Assembly (NCBI GenBank): GCA_963715895.1
Contig: OY970284.1
Coordinates: forward strand, 2,232,001-2,296,000
Length of the DNA stretch: 64,000 nucleotides
From: JADGNZ01 sp963715895
Lineage (GTDB): Bacteria; Acidobacteriota; Thermoanaerobaculia; Gp7-AA8
Reading direction: 5' to 3'
The notes below the pieces were generated by a model. It had not been told where the DNA came from and ran no database searches. It saw only the letters and a program-made list of their open reading frames with translations. The translations under genes and the position numbers were made by a program. Below, piece by piece: positions 41,009 through 49,670 of this stretch. Each line of letters begins with the position of its first letter. Within the stretch, counting starts at the first letter, position 1.

Positions 41009-41991
41009 ACGCGCTCCTCCTCCCCTTGCGGGAGGTCCCAGCGCTCGGTGATGCGCTCGTGTGTCAGCCACTTCTCGCAGTCGAGCGCCGCCATGCAGCC
41101 TGTTCCGGCGGCGGTGACGGCCTGGCGATAAACGTGATCGACGGCGTCGCCGCAGGCGAAGACGCCCTGAATGTTTGTGGCCGTCGAATGCGGATGGCGC
41201 AAACAGATGTAGCCGCGCTCATCGAGCTCGAGTTGCCCGGCGTACGCCTGCGTGTTGGGCGTATGGCCGATGGCGACGAAGAGTCCCTGCGTCGCGAAAT
41301 CGGTCACGACGTTGGTCTTGAGGTTGCGAAGCTTGAGCGAGGTGATGCCGCCCTCTTTCGTGCCGATGACTTCGTCGACGGTCGAGTCGAGGATGAAACT
41401 GATCTTCGGATTGCCGCGTGCCCGCTCCTGCATGATCTTCGACGCGCGCAATTCCGCGCGGCGATGGATGACGGTGACCTTGCTGGCGAACTTGGTCAGG
41501 AATGTGGCCTCTTCCATCGCCGAGTCGCCGCCGCCGACGACGACGATCTCTTTATTCTTGAAGAAGAATCCGTCGCAGGTGGCGCAGTAGGAGACGCCGA
41601 AGCCTTGCAGCGCTTTTTCGCTCGGCAGCCCGATCTGCATGGCCGAGGCGCCGGCGGCGATGATCAGCGCCTCGCATTCGTAGATGTGCGAGTCGGTGGT
41701 GATGACGAACGGATGTCCGGCCAGCTCTACACTGTCGACCTGTTCCATCTTGAAGATGGCGCCGAAGCGTTCCGCCTGCTGGCGCATCAGGTCCATCAGT
41801 TGCGGCCCGAGGATCCCGTCGGGGAAGCCGGGATAGTTCTCGACGTCGGTGGTGATGGTGAGCTGTCCGCCGGGCTGCAGTCCTTCCAGGACGAGGGGGG
41901 CCAGGTTGGCGCGGGAGAGATAGATGGCCGCCGTGCACCCGGCCGGGCCGGAGCCGATGACGATCACTTTGTAGTCTTTGATTCGTTCCAT
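41005..41991 (-). CDS. trxB: Thioredoxin reductase
   Basis: A 328-residue flavoprotein. FAD loop GSGPAGCTAAIYLSRA, redox disulfide CATCDG (about residues 146-151), NADPH loop VVVGGGDSAMEEATFL and the second FAD motif GVFACGDAVDHVYRQAVTAA are intact. It reduces thioredoxin with NADPH. It heads the pair with the NAD-binding gene, whose start overlaps its stop. Confidence 0.96.
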   Translation of the reverse strand: MERIKDYKVIVIGSGPAGCTAAIYLSRANLAPLVLEGLQPGGQLTITTDVENYPGFPDGILGPQLMDLMRQQAERFGAIFKMEQVDSVELAGHPFVITTDSHIYECEALIIAAGASAMQIGLPSEKALQGFGVSYCATCDGFFFKNKEIVVVGGGDSAMEEATFLTKFASKVTVIHRRAELRASKIMQERARGNPKISFILDSTVDEVIGTKEGGITSLKLRNLKTNVVTDFATQGLFVAIGHTPNTQAYAGQLELDERGYICLRHPHSTATNIQGVFACGDAVDHVYRQAVTAAGTGCMAALDCEKWLTHERITERWDLPQGEEERV

Positions 41992-42020
41992 GCGGCGCGC
42001 ATTCTATCGCGCGCGTTCGC

Positions 42021-43172
42021 TCAAAACAGTTTCGACTGCGGCGGCTTTGCGCCGCCGCGCAGCGCGTCGATCAGCGCCTGGCCGAGGAGCGCCTTCTGCC
42101 AGTTGCGCATCACCGGGACGCGATCGAGATCGGCCGGCTCCTGGGGTTGGGCCTGGGCGACGGTGAGGAGGATGTGGCGTGGCGCCAGGACCGAGGCGTC
42201 GACCTTCAGATCCTTGGCGATCTTGTCGCGCGCTTTCTTCATCCGGTCGATGCGCGCCTCGAGCTCGCGGTCGCGGAGCCATGTCTTCGACTCGCTCTTT
42301 TCGGGCAGTTCATCGTCGGGAATGGCCAGCGCTTCCGTCACCATGCGGGCGATGTCGCGGCCGTAGCGGCCGCGGTGATAGCCGGAGACTCCTTTGATGA
42401 CGCCGAACTCCTGCAGCGTTACCGGCTTGACCTTGGCCACCTCGAAGATCAGATCGTTGCTGAAGATCTTGAACGGTGGACGGTCGGCCTCGCGGGCCAG
42501 GCCGTCGCGATAGTCGTAGAGCGCGCGCACGACAGCCAGCGAACGGCGGTCGAGCGCGCCGAGGCCTTTCAGGCGGCGGAAGGGCTCCTCGTCGCTGTCC
42601 TTCTCGTTGAAACGGATCTGCTCCAGCCGCGCGAATTCCTCGACCGCCCACTCCCAGCGTCCGAGTGCCGTCAGCTCATCGCGCAGGCGGGCGGCAAGAT
42701 CGATGAGGTGGCGTGTATCGGTCGATGCGTAGTCGAGCATATCGGGCGGCAGCGGCCGCATGGCCCAGTCGGCGCGCTGGTGCTTCTTGTCGACCTTGTA
42801 GCCGAAGTGGCGGTCGAGCAGCGCCGCAAGGCCGAAGGCCTCGTAGCCGAGCAACTGCGAGCAGACCATCGTGTCGATCAAGTTGGCGATCGTGTATCCG
42901 AAGTCGCGGTTGAGGATGCGCAGGTCGTAGTCCGCCCCGTGCAGGATTTTCGTGATGCCGCGGTTCGCCAGAATCTCTCCGAACTTCGACAGATCGAATT
43001 TGCACAGCGGATCGATGATCAGGTCTTCGCCGGGAAAAGACATCTGGATGAGGCAGACTTTGTCGAAGTATGAATGCAGCGAATCGGCCTCGGTGTCGAG
43101 GGCGACGACCGGCTGCGCGGCCACGCGGGCCATGGCGGCGTCGAAGTCATTCTGATTGTCGATGAAGATCAC
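42021..43172 (-). CDS. rnd: Ribonuclease D
   Basis: A 383-residue DEDD exonuclease. D25 and E27 lie in VVALDTEADSLH, the second Asp in ILHGADYDLRIL, the last in MLDYASTDTRHLIDLA with Tyr of the DEDDy type. An HRDC domain follows (about 210-290). RNase D trims 3' ends of tRNA precursors. It overlaps the preceding nucleotidyltransferase-like gene by 4 nt. Confidence 0.93.
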   Translation of the reverse strand: MIFIDNQNDFDAAMARVAAQPVVALDTEADSLHSYFDKVCLIQMSFPGEDLIIDPLCKFDLSKFGEILANRGITKILHGADYDLRILNRDFGYTIANLIDTMVCSQLLGYEAFGLAALLDRHFGYKVDKKHQRADWAMRPLPPDMLDYASTDTRHLIDLAARLRDELTALGRWEWAVEEFARLEQIRFNEKDSDEEPFRRLKGLGALDRRSLAVVRALYDYRDGLAREADRPPFKIFSNDLIFEVAKVKPVTLQEFGVIKGVSGYHRGRYGRDIARMVTEALAIPDDELPEKSESKTWLRDRELEARIDRMKKARDKIAKDLKVDASVLAPRHILLTVAQAQPQEPADLDRVPVMRNWQKALLGQALIDALRGGAKPPQSKLF

Positions 43173-43831
43173 AGCACCAGCTCCCTCAATCCGATCGATA
43201 CCAGCTTGTCGTTGAAGGCGCGCCGGTCGAACTGGGCGGACGCGGCGAGGATGCGCACGTCGTCGTGCTCCTCCGACAGGCTGAGAAGGAGCGCGGTGTC
43301 CTCGGCGGAAGGGACCCGAATCTCCAGAAAACGTAGGTCGGACTCTCTTGTCCGACCGGTACTTGCGCGGTCGTAGATCGAAGCCCTGCTGGATTCGGCG
43401 GTTGCATCAGCAGTTTCGCAAGTACCGGTCGGACTGGAGAGTCCGACCCACGTTTTGCTGTTGTGGAGCTGAACCACGCGTGCCGCGCCGAACATCCGTG
43501 CGTAGAGCGCGTTGCTGGCGACGAGCACATGCACGCGTACGTCGTCCTCATCGATCCAGGTCAGCGGGATGAGGTCGAGCTCCTCGGTCTGGTCAAGCTC
43601 GTCACGATCAACCCGGAAACCGCGGTTGCCGGCCATCATCGCAACCTGATTCTTCTGCTGCGGTTGCATCACGCCGAGGACGTCGATCGAGCCGCTTTCG
43701 ATCAGACCGCCCAGCCACGCGGAACGGGCCACGCTGCCGACGAACATCGACTCGATCCGAAGTTTCGCGAGGAGATCCGCGACCGCCTCGATGGCACGTG
43801 TGTAACGAGGCGTCGCACGGAGGGGATGCAT
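43169..43831 (-). CDS. Nucleotidyltransferase-like (AbiEii/MNT-like) protein with an inserted repeat
   Basis: A 220-residue protein starting at ATG 43831; the frame upstream is only repeat sequence. Residues 12-50 (RAIEAVADLLAKLRIESMFV, then GSVARSAWLGGLIESGSIDV) follow the nucleotidyltransferase layout of a helix, GS...R and an S-x-D acidic site, as in AbiEii-type or uncharacterised NTases; a function is not claimed. Residues about 127-166 (encoded by 43331-43453) come from a perfect inverted-repeat element that keeps the frame. Overlaps rnd by 4 nt, so the two are co-translated. Confidence 0.6.
   Translation of the reverse strand: MHPLRATPRYTRAIEAVADLLAKLRIESMFVGSVARSAWLGGLIESGSIDVLGVMQPQQKNQVAMMAGNRGFRVDRDELDQTEELDLIPLTWIDEDDVRVHVLVASNALYARMFGAARVVQLHNSKTWVGLSSPTGTCETADATAESSRASIYDRASTGRTRESDLRFLEIRVPSAEDTALLLSLSEEHDDVRILAASAQFDRRAFNDKLVSIGLRELVL
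43331..43453. repeat. REP/BIME-like inverted pair of GTCGGAC palindromes inside a gene
   Basis: Left arm 43331-43367 and right arm 43417-43453 are near-perfect reverse complements; each also holds its own palindrome (GTCGGACtctcttGTCCGAC and GTCGGACtggagaGTCCGAC) followed by CGGTACTTGCG. The whole 123 bp is 41 codons and adds no stop, so the nucleotidyltransferase-like protein is simply lengthened. Confidence 0.85.
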
Positions 43832-43859
43832 CTGGTGGGGATTATATGGGGGTGTTGGC

Positions 43860-44023
43860 CGTGGTTGTCGGTTGTCGGTTGTCGGTTGTCGGTTATCGGT
43901 TGTTAGGTCTCGCGGTCTCGGGGTGTTTGGCTCAAAGGGAGCGCCGAACCGCCGAACAGCCGCGAGACCACGCAACCCCGAGACCGCGAGACCGACAACA
44001 GATAACCGACAACCGACAACCCA
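43860..44023. repeat. Nested inverted repeats upstream of recQ
   Basis: Order: GGTTGTC units (43863-43910), CTCGCGGTCTCGGGGTG, a centre with AGGGAGCGCCGAACC, then CCGCGAGACCACGCAACC and GACAACAGATAACCGACAAC. The mirror order A-C...C'-A' allows one long hairpin of about 160 nt. It ends 27 nt before the recQ start. Confidence 0.85.
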
Positions 44024-44049
44024 ATCCACCCCGATGTACCATCACCCCA

Positions 44050-45894
44050 GTGCTCGAACGCCTCCGCGACCTCGTCTCCCACCACTGGGGCTACGACTCC
44101 TTCCGCCCGTTGCAGCAGGAAGCGATGCTGGCGGCCATCGAGGGGCGCGACTCGCTGGTGGTGATGCCGACGGGCGGTGGCAAGTCGCTTTGTTATCAGG
44201 CGCCGGCGCTGCTGCGCGAGCACGTGACCGTCGTGATCTCGCCGCTGATCTCATTGATGAAGGACCAGGTCGACGGGCTTCGCGAATGCGGCGTGGCGGC
44301 GGCGCAGCTCAACAGCTCGCAGCGCAGCGACCAGCAGCGCGCCATCGAGCGGGACGTCCTCGACGGGAAAATCAAGCTGCTCTTCGCGTCTCCGGAGCGG
44401 CTGGCCATCGCCAGCTTTCGCGATCTGCTGCAGCGCGCCAACGTGCGGACGTTCGCCATCGACGAGGCGCACTGCATCAGCCATTGGGGGCACGACTTCC
44501 GGCCCGAGTACCGTCAGCTTCGCGATCTCCGCAAGACCTTTCCACACGCGTCGGTACACGCGTACACGGCCACGGCCACTCCGAGGGTGCGCGCCGACAT
44601 CGTCGAACAGCTTTCGCTTCGCGATCCGCTTGAGCTTGTTGGCGACTTCGACCGTCCGAACCTGACCTATCGCGTCCTGCCGCGCACGGACGAATGGAAG
44701 CAGGTGGTCGAAGTCGTCGAGCGGCACAAAGGCGAGGCGGGAATCATCTATTGCATCCGCCGGCGCGACGTCGACTCGCTGTCGGAAAAGCTGCGGCGCA
44801 AGGGAATCGACGCCGTCGCCTACCACGCCGGCCTCTCTCCCGAGGAGCGGCGCGGCGCGCAGGAGAAATTCGCTTCCGAGAAGTGCGATCTCGTCGTCGC
44901 CACGGTGGCCTTCGGGATGGGCATCGACCGTTCGAACGTCCGCTACGTGCTGCACACGGGGATGCCGAAGTCGATCGAGCACTATCAGCAGGAGAGCGGG
45001 CGCGCCGGCCGCGACGGGCTGGAGGCGGAGTGCGTGCTGCTCTACTCCGCCGCTGACGCGATCGTCTGGCGGACGATGCTCGAGCGCGGCGGCGAGGGGG
45101 TCGAGCCCGATCCAGCGTGGGTGGAGTCAGCCATGCGCCACGTGCGCGATCTCGATCGCTATTGCTCCGCGGCAGCCTGCAGGCATAGCGCGCTGGTGGA
45201 GTATTTCGGCCAGCAGTACACCGCCGAGAACTGCCACGGCTGCGACATCTGCCTCGGCGAAACGGAGAGCGTTCCCGACGCGCTGGTCATCGCCCAGAAG
45301 ATCCTCTCGTGCGTCTACCGCGTCCGGGAGTCGTTCGGCGTCGGTCACGTGGTGAGCGTTCTTCGCGGCGAAGACACGGAGAAGGTTCGCGATCGCGGCC
45401 ACAGCCGGCTGTCGACGTTCGGCTTGCTTAAGACGTCGACGAAGCAAGAGCTGCGCGAGTGGATCTATCAGCTCATTGCGCAGGATTTCCTGCGGCAGAC
45501 CGAGGATGAGTATCCGATCCTCCGCCTCGGCGCGCGCGCCCGCGACGCCATGCGCGGCGCCACCGAGGTCAAGCTGCGGCAGCCGGTGGTCCGGAAGCGC
45601 GACAAGAGCGTTCCAAGGTCGCCGTCGGGTTCGGCACCGCTCGATCCGTTACAGCCGCACGATCGCGAGTTGTTCGAGCGTTTGCGAAAGTGGCGCCGCG
45701 TCGAGGCGGAGCATCGCGGGGTGCCGCCGTATGTCGTCTTCAACGACAAGACCCTCCGCGACCTGGCACGCGTGCGGCCGACGACGCTATATGAACTGCG
45801 TTCCATCTACGGCATCGGCGACGCCAAGCTCGAAGCGTTCGGCGAGGCGATCATCACGCAAATCCGCGACCATTGCGCGACCGCGCCATCGTGA
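44050..45894 (+). CDS. recQ: ATP-dependent DNA helicase RecQ
   Basis: A 614-residue RecQ. The GTG at 44050 is used because the frame upstream is repeat sequence. Walker A MPTGGGKSLCYQ (39-50), DEAH (138-141) with the HCISHWGHDFRPEY aromatic loop, TATATPRVRADI and QESGRAGRDGLEAEC cover the helicase core. The zinc-binding RQC follows (CSAAACRHS...CHGCDIC), and an HRDC domain closes the protein (about 528-614: RWRRVEAEHRGVPPYVVFND). It unwinds DNA in recombination repair. Its last 41 bp overlap the convergent HEMGH membrane-protein gene. Confidence 0.95.
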   Translation: MLERLRDLVSHHWGYDSFRPLQQEAMLAAIEGRDSLVVMPTGGGKSLCYQAPALLREHVTVVISPLISLMKDQVDGLRECGVAAAQLNSSQRSDQQRAIERDVLDGKIKLLFASPERLAIASFRDLLQRANVRTFAIDEAHCISHWGHDFRPEYRQLRDLRKTFPHASVHAYTATATPRVRADIVEQLSLRDPLELVGDFDRPNLTYRVLPRTDEWKQVVEVVERHKGEAGIIYCIRRRDVDSLSEKLRRKGIDAVAYHAGLSPEERRGAQEKFASEKCDLVVATVAFGMGIDRSNVRYVLHTGMPKSIEHYQQESGRAGRDGLEAECVLLYSAADAIVWRTMLERGGEGVEPDPAWVESAMRHVRDLDRYCSAAACRHSALVEYFGQQYTAENCHGCDICLGETESVPDALVIAQKILSCVYRVRESFGVGHVVSVLRGEDTEKVRDRGHSRLSTFGLLKTSTKQELREWIYQLIAQDFLRQTEDEYPILRLGARARDAMRGATEVKLRQPVVRKRDKSVPRSPSGSAPLDPLQPHDRELFERLRKWRRVEAEHRGVPPYVVFNDKTLRDLARVRPTTLYELRSIYGIGDAKLEAFGEAIITQIRDHCATAPS

Positions 45895-46465
45895 CCAGCA
45901 GCCACACCGCGAACGCGCACGAGGCAACGCCGGCAAACAGTCCGGCCATGCGCAGCAGAAACGCGAAGACGTGGTCCGCCGGCAGCATGTGCATGGCGCC
46001 GAGCAGGTAGGCCCAGTCGTGCTCCAGATCCTCCGATGATGCGAACCCGACCAGCGGCAGGTCCTTCGACCGCGCATCGCCAACGTATGCCGAGAGCTCG
46101 TACAAGCTGTACGAAAGCCAGAAGCCGCCCACGGACATGCCGAAGTAGTCGGGTTGCCGCGCGAAATAGATGACGCAGATGATGGGGATGGCGATCTGGA
46201 AGACGCTCCCCATGATCGAGGTGATGAAGTGCGGCGCCCAGGCGAAGACGAGATGCCCCATCTCGTGGAAGCCGAGCGTGATGCCATAGAAGATCGTCCA
46301 CCGTGTCGGATCGCGGAACTTGACCGTGAAGATGTAGACGAGGAAGAGCAGCAGCAGCGCGCGGGGAATCCACATCCGTCCACGGCACCAGTCGCGGGCG
46401 TCGTCGAGGAAGGTGTCGAGCGCGGTGGGGGCGGAGGCCACCGGCGCTGCTTCGATGTGACCCAT
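45854..46465 (-). CDS. Membrane protein with a HEMGH zinc motif
   Basis: A 203-residue protein with about five hydrophobic segments. Residues 67-71 are HEMGH, a HExxH-type motif inside the second membrane region (FYGITLGFHEMGHLVFAWAP), as in intramembrane metallopeptidases of the M50 kind, although no third ligand (NxxPxxxLDG) is seen. So a zinc role is likely but peptidase activity is unproven. The ATG at 46465 is used; the longer frame would need a TTG. The gene overlaps recQ by 41 bp at the 3' end. Confidence 0.65.
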   Translation of the reverse strand: MGHIEAAPVASAPTALDTFLDDARDWCRGRMWIPRALLLLFLVYIFTVKFRDPTRWTIFYGITLGFHEMGHLVFAWAPHFITSIMGSVFQIAIPIICVIYFARQPDYFGMSVGGFWLSYSLYELSAYVGDARSKDLPLVGFASSEDLEHDWAYLLGAMHMLPADHVFAFLLRMAGLFAGVASCAFAVWLLVTMARSRNGRGFA

Positions 46466-46535
46466 CGCAGGAAGTGTAGAACGAAGCAAGGGACGTGTGA
46501 CTCGTTGTCCAGTTTTCAGACACCGTTAGCCCATG

Positions 46536-46661
46536 GCTAAGCGCGACCACACGCCGGCTAAGCGCGACCACACGCCGGCTAAGCGCGACCACACGCCGGC
46601 TAAGCACGATCACATGCCGGCTAAGCGCGATCACACGCCGGCTAAGCGCGATCACACGCCG
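46536..46661. repeat. Second 21-bp tandem array, six copies
   Basis: Six units of GCTAAGCGCGACCACACGCCG run in tandem with up to three changes, then a partial unit and GTTTAGCCCTC copies. As in the array at 9181, the period is seven codons; on the minus strand it reads as (R)VVALSR heptads. It lies 71 bp upstream of the HEMGH gene start. Confidence 0.9.
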
Positions 46662-46763
46662 GCTAAGCGCCGTTTTTAGCCCTCGTTTAGCCCTCGTTTA
46701 GCCCCGAGGGGCTCCTTCGTTAGACACTTCAAACCGCGGAGCTGTTTCGATATGTCCTATCCG

Positions 46764-46889
46764 CTACTCGATCAGCCCAACGGCCCGCGTGCCGCGTAAC
46801 AGCCCCGATACGCTCAGATCCTCATCCAGCGCCGGCCAGTTGATGTACTCGCCCTCTCCAATGATGCGAAGGTTCGCGCTCTCCGAAGG
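46764..46889 (-). pseudogene. DUF2442 C-terminal remnant
   Basis: The minus strand encodes SESANLRIIGEGEYINWPAL then DEDLSVSGLLRGTR before a stop at 46764. This matches the C-terminal signature of DUF2442 proteins (small partners of DUF4160 in TA-like pairs). A TGA stop lies 10 nt before the conserved part and no start is present, so it is a decayed fragment. The other half of the gene is gone. Confidence 0.75.
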
Positions 46890-46903
46890 AAGTCATTCCA
46901 AGC

Positions 46904-48325
46904 TCACAAGTACTCCAGCACCCGCGCCACGTGCTCCCACTCCGTGGCCCCGTTCCCGATGGCGACGCGGATGCCGTAGCGCCCTCGCAGGCGCGTGTGG
47001 GAGACGAAGAGACGGCCGCTGGCGTTCATCCGTTCGAGGGCTTCGACGCTGGCGCGCTCGGAGGCAGCCTCGTCGATCTCGCCATTCGAAGAGCGGACGA
47101 TTTTGCGGAAGACGACCACGCTCAGACTCTGCGGCGCAATCAGCTCGACGTCGTGGCGTTTCTGCAGCTCGGCGGCGAGCCGCGCCGCATCGGCGATGTG
47201 CTGCCGGATGACCTTCTGAAGCCGCTCGATGCCGTAGTGCTCGAAGAGGTACCAGAGCTTGAGGGCGCGGAAGCGGTGGCCGAGCTGGAGGCCGTAGTCC
47301 ATGAAGTTCACTTCGGCCGAGTCGGTGGTCTTCAGATATTCGGGCACGAGCGAGAAGGTCTCGCGCAACACGTTGGGCTTGCGCGTGTAGAGGACGCTGC
47401 AATCGATCGGGGTGAAGAGCCATTTGTGCGGGTTGATGACGATCGAGTCGGCCGCTTCGATGCCCTCCCACAGCCAGCGAAACTCCGGACAGATCGTTGC
47501 CGGGCCGGCGTAGGCGGCATCGACGTGCAGCCAGACGTTCTCGCGCCGGGCGATCCCGGCGATGCGCTTGACCGGATCGATGGCGGCGGAGGAGGTTGTG
47601 CCGACGGTGGCCGAAATGGCGCAGGGAACCTTTCCTGCCGCGCGGTCGCGTGCGATCGCTTCCTCGAGCGCGTCGACACTCATGGCCAGTGAATCGTCGC
47701 CGGCGATCTTGACCACGCCGTCGATCCCGAAGCCGAGGGCCAGAGCCCCTTTCTCGATCGACGAATGCGCGTGCTCGGAGCAGTAGACGCGGAGCGGCGG
47801 CGCGGCCGCGAAGCCACGAGTGCGGATCTCCGGTGCAGCGTGCTCGCGGGCCGCGGCCAGAGCGAGGAACGAATTGATCGAGGCGGTGTCGTTGATGATG
47901 CCGAAGAGATTGGACGGAAGGCCGAGCGCGTCGCGGAGCCAGCGCAGCGTCACCGTCTCCAGCTCCGTCAGCGACGGCGAGGTGCGCCAGATCATCCCGT
48001 TCAGATTCAGCGCTGCCGTGAGCAGCTCGGCCAGGATGCCGGCCTGCGAGCCGGTGATCGAGAAGTAGGCGAAGAAGGCGGGGTGGTTCCAGTGCGTGAC
48101 GCCCGGGATGATCTTCGCGTCGACCTCGGCCAGCAGGGCGTCGTAGGGACGGCCGCCGGCGCTCGGCGCGGCTGGGAACTGTTTCTCGATGTCGCCCGGC
48201 TGGACGCGGGAGAGAACGTCGTAGCGGTCGACGCCGTCGAGGTAGTCGCCGATCCAGTCGATCAGTTTGTGGCCGGCGGCGCGGAATTCATCACTGGTCG
48301 GGTCGAGCTTCGGCATGCGGCGCAT
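46904..48325 (-). CDS. PLP-dependent group II decarboxylase (aromatic-L-amino-acid decarboxylase-like)
   Basis: A 473-residue enzyme. The start ATG at 48325 has GGAG 4 nt upstream; a downstream ATG (48316) is possible. HWNHPAFFAYFSITGSQAGI and LTELETVTLRWLRDALGLP are typical of AADC-like enzymes; the internal-aldimine lysine is in NPHKWLFTPIDCS, the PLP-phosphate His in VYCSEHAHSSIEKGA and the Asp in WLHVDAAYAGP. It would decarboxylate an aromatic or related amino acid; the substrate cannot be told. Overlaps the membrane-protein gene before it by 35 bp. Confidence 0.88.
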   Translation of the reverse strand: MRRMPKLDPTSDEFRAAGHKLIDWIGDYLDGVDRYDVLSRVQPGDIEKQFPAAPSAGGRPYDALLAEVDAKIIPGVTHWNHPAFFAYFSITGSQAGILAELLTAALNLNGMIWRTSPSLTELETVTLRWLRDALGLPSNLFGIINDTASINSFLALAAAREHAAPEIRTRGFAAAPPLRVYCSEHAHSSIEKGALALGFGIDGVVKIAGDDSLAMSVDALEEAIARDRAAGKVPCAISATVGTTSSAAIDPVKRIAGIARRENVWLHVDAAYAGPATICPEFRWLWEGIEAADSIVINPHKWLFTPIDCSVLYTRKPNVLRETFSLVPEYLKTTDSAEVNFMDYGLQLGHRFRALKLWYLFEHYGIERLQKVIRQHIADAARLAAELQKRHDVELIAPQSLSVVVFRKIVRSSNGEIDEAASERASVEALERMNASGRLFVSHTRLRGRYGIRVAIGNGATEWEHVARVLEYL

Positions 48326-49658
48326 CTTCTCCGCCCCGCAATGAATTCGCAAGCATCAGGAAGACGACGAAGGCGATGGGGACGGCGATCTGGCCGGTGA
48401 GCCGCGGCCACGACGTCAGGACGTGCCAGTGGATGTCGTGCGGAGTGACGAAGTAGGCACCGGCGAAGAAGACGAGCTGGATTGCGGTCACCAGCAGGAC
48501 GAACGCTTCGCGGCGGCGAGCCGCGGCCGGTGCGATGAGAATCCCGGCCAGGACGGCCACCCAGAACCACGGCTTGTAAAGCTTCGTCGCGAGATAGCCG
48601 AGGATCTGGTGCGCGTGCGGCAGCCGCGCCATGAGCCGCACGACGGCGGAACCGCCGGCGATGTCGGTGGCCAGGGCATGCGTGGCCCGAAGAACGAGCC
48701 AGGGAGCAGCCAGGGCGTAGGCAGGAACGAGGTTGCGCAGTCGCGCGGTTACGCGGTTTCGCGGTAGGGCACTTCCTTCCACGGGCCGCGAGACCGCGTA
48801 ACCGCGCGACCACGAGACCACGAGAACGGCAATGGTCACGGCCACTAACAACGCCATCCCCTCGTTCTTGCAGTTCGCGGCGAAACCGAGCATCAGGGCG
48901 CCGTTGCGCCACGCCGCGGCATCGTCGTCGAGCAGCCCTGTGCGTACGAAGAGCACACCGGCGCTGCTGAAGGCGATGAGTGCTCCTTCCGCCAGGCCGA
49001 TGTTGGTGCTGACAGCGATCCCCGCCAGCCCGAGCGTGAGAAGCGAGGCGTAGAAGGGCGTCAATTCACGAGCGGCCAGGGCGCGGACGATGAGCAGAAG
49101 GGCCATTCCCCATGCGACGAAAAGGAGGCCGAGCCAGCGGTCGCTCCACCCTCCGGCAAGTGCCACGAAGTCGAAGTTCAACGGCACGAGCAGCGGATAG
49201 TCGGGATGGATGAAGGCGTTCCAGTGGCTCTGCAGGAAACGCCAGTCGATGGCGCCGATCTCGAGAAATGCTTTCGCCTTCAGTCCCCAGATGGCCCAGA
49301 AGTCCCATTCCCACAGCGGCACGAGGGTGGCGAAGAGGGCGTAGCCGGCGATGGTCAGGGCGGATCCGAGATCGATTACGTGTAGACCTACGGCGGGTTG
49401 TCGGTTGTCGGTTGTCGGTTGTCGTCGTGCGAGGACCGCGGCGGCGCAGAAGACTGCCAGCGCGGAGACGCTCACGCTGATCAATGTCCAGCTGATGTGC
49501 GCGATCGACAGGGCCAGCAGCACCAGGAACATCGTTCCGCTGCCATACAGAAACGATGTACCGATGATCATCGGTCCCCGGCTGCTCCGGTCGATGCTGA
49601 GCGCGATCGGGATTCCGAGGACGGTCAGGCTGAGGATGGCCACGAGAGTGGCGCTCAT
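48291..49658 (-). CDS. Multi-membrane-segment protein (GT39/GT83-like) with in-frame repeats
   Basis: A 455-residue membrane protein with about ten hydrophobic segments, in the style of GT-C glycosyltransferases (the loop FWAIWGLKAKAFLEIGAIDW carries acidic residues, HPDYPLLVPLNF follows). No clear GT-C DD/DE motif is proved. Two repeat arms are inserted: 49391-49430 (RRQPTTDNRQPAVG) in a loop, and 48723-48832 (a full hairpin, YAVSRPVEGSALPRNRVTAR). Both keep the frame. It belongs to the polysaccharide gene run. Confidence 0.65.
   Translation of the reverse strand: MSATLVAILSLTVLGIPIALSIDRSSRGPMIIGTSFLYGSGTMFLVLLALSIAHISWTLISVSVSALAVFCAAAVLARRQPTTDNRQPAVGLHVIDLGSALTIAGYALFATLVPLWEWDFWAIWGLKAKAFLEIGAIDWRFLQSHWNAFIHPDYPLLVPLNFDFVALAGGWSDRWLGLLFVAWGMALLLIVRALAARELTPFYASLLTLGLAGIAVSTNIGLAEGALIAFSSAGVLFVRTGLLDDDAAAWRNGALMLGFAANCKNEGMALLVAVTIAVLVVSWSRGYAVSRPVEGSALPRNRVTARLRNLVPAYALAAPWLVLRATHALATDIAGGSAVVRLMARLPHAHQILGYLATKLYKPWFWVAVLAGILIAPAAARRREAFVLLVTAIQLVFFAGAYFVTPHDIHWHVLTSWPRLTGQIAVPIAFVVFLMLANSLRGGEDAPHAEARPDQ
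48723..48832. repeat. CGCGAGACCGCGTAACCGCG hairpin inside a membrane-protein gene
   Basis: GAGGTTGCGCAGTCGCGCGG with TTACGCGGTTTCGCGGTAGG on the left and GGCCGCGAGACCGCGTAACC with GCGCGACCACGAGACCACGA on the right pair around a short centre. It adds about 35 residues in frame. Confidence 0.8.
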
Positions 49659-49670
49659 CGCGGGGCCCTC

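Noticed and set aside
43832..44049. N-terminal extensions of recQ and of the nucleotidyltransferase-like gene
   Set aside because: Both open frames extend into the nested GGTTGTC repeat, giving low-complexity text (TDNRQP) not seen in these families.
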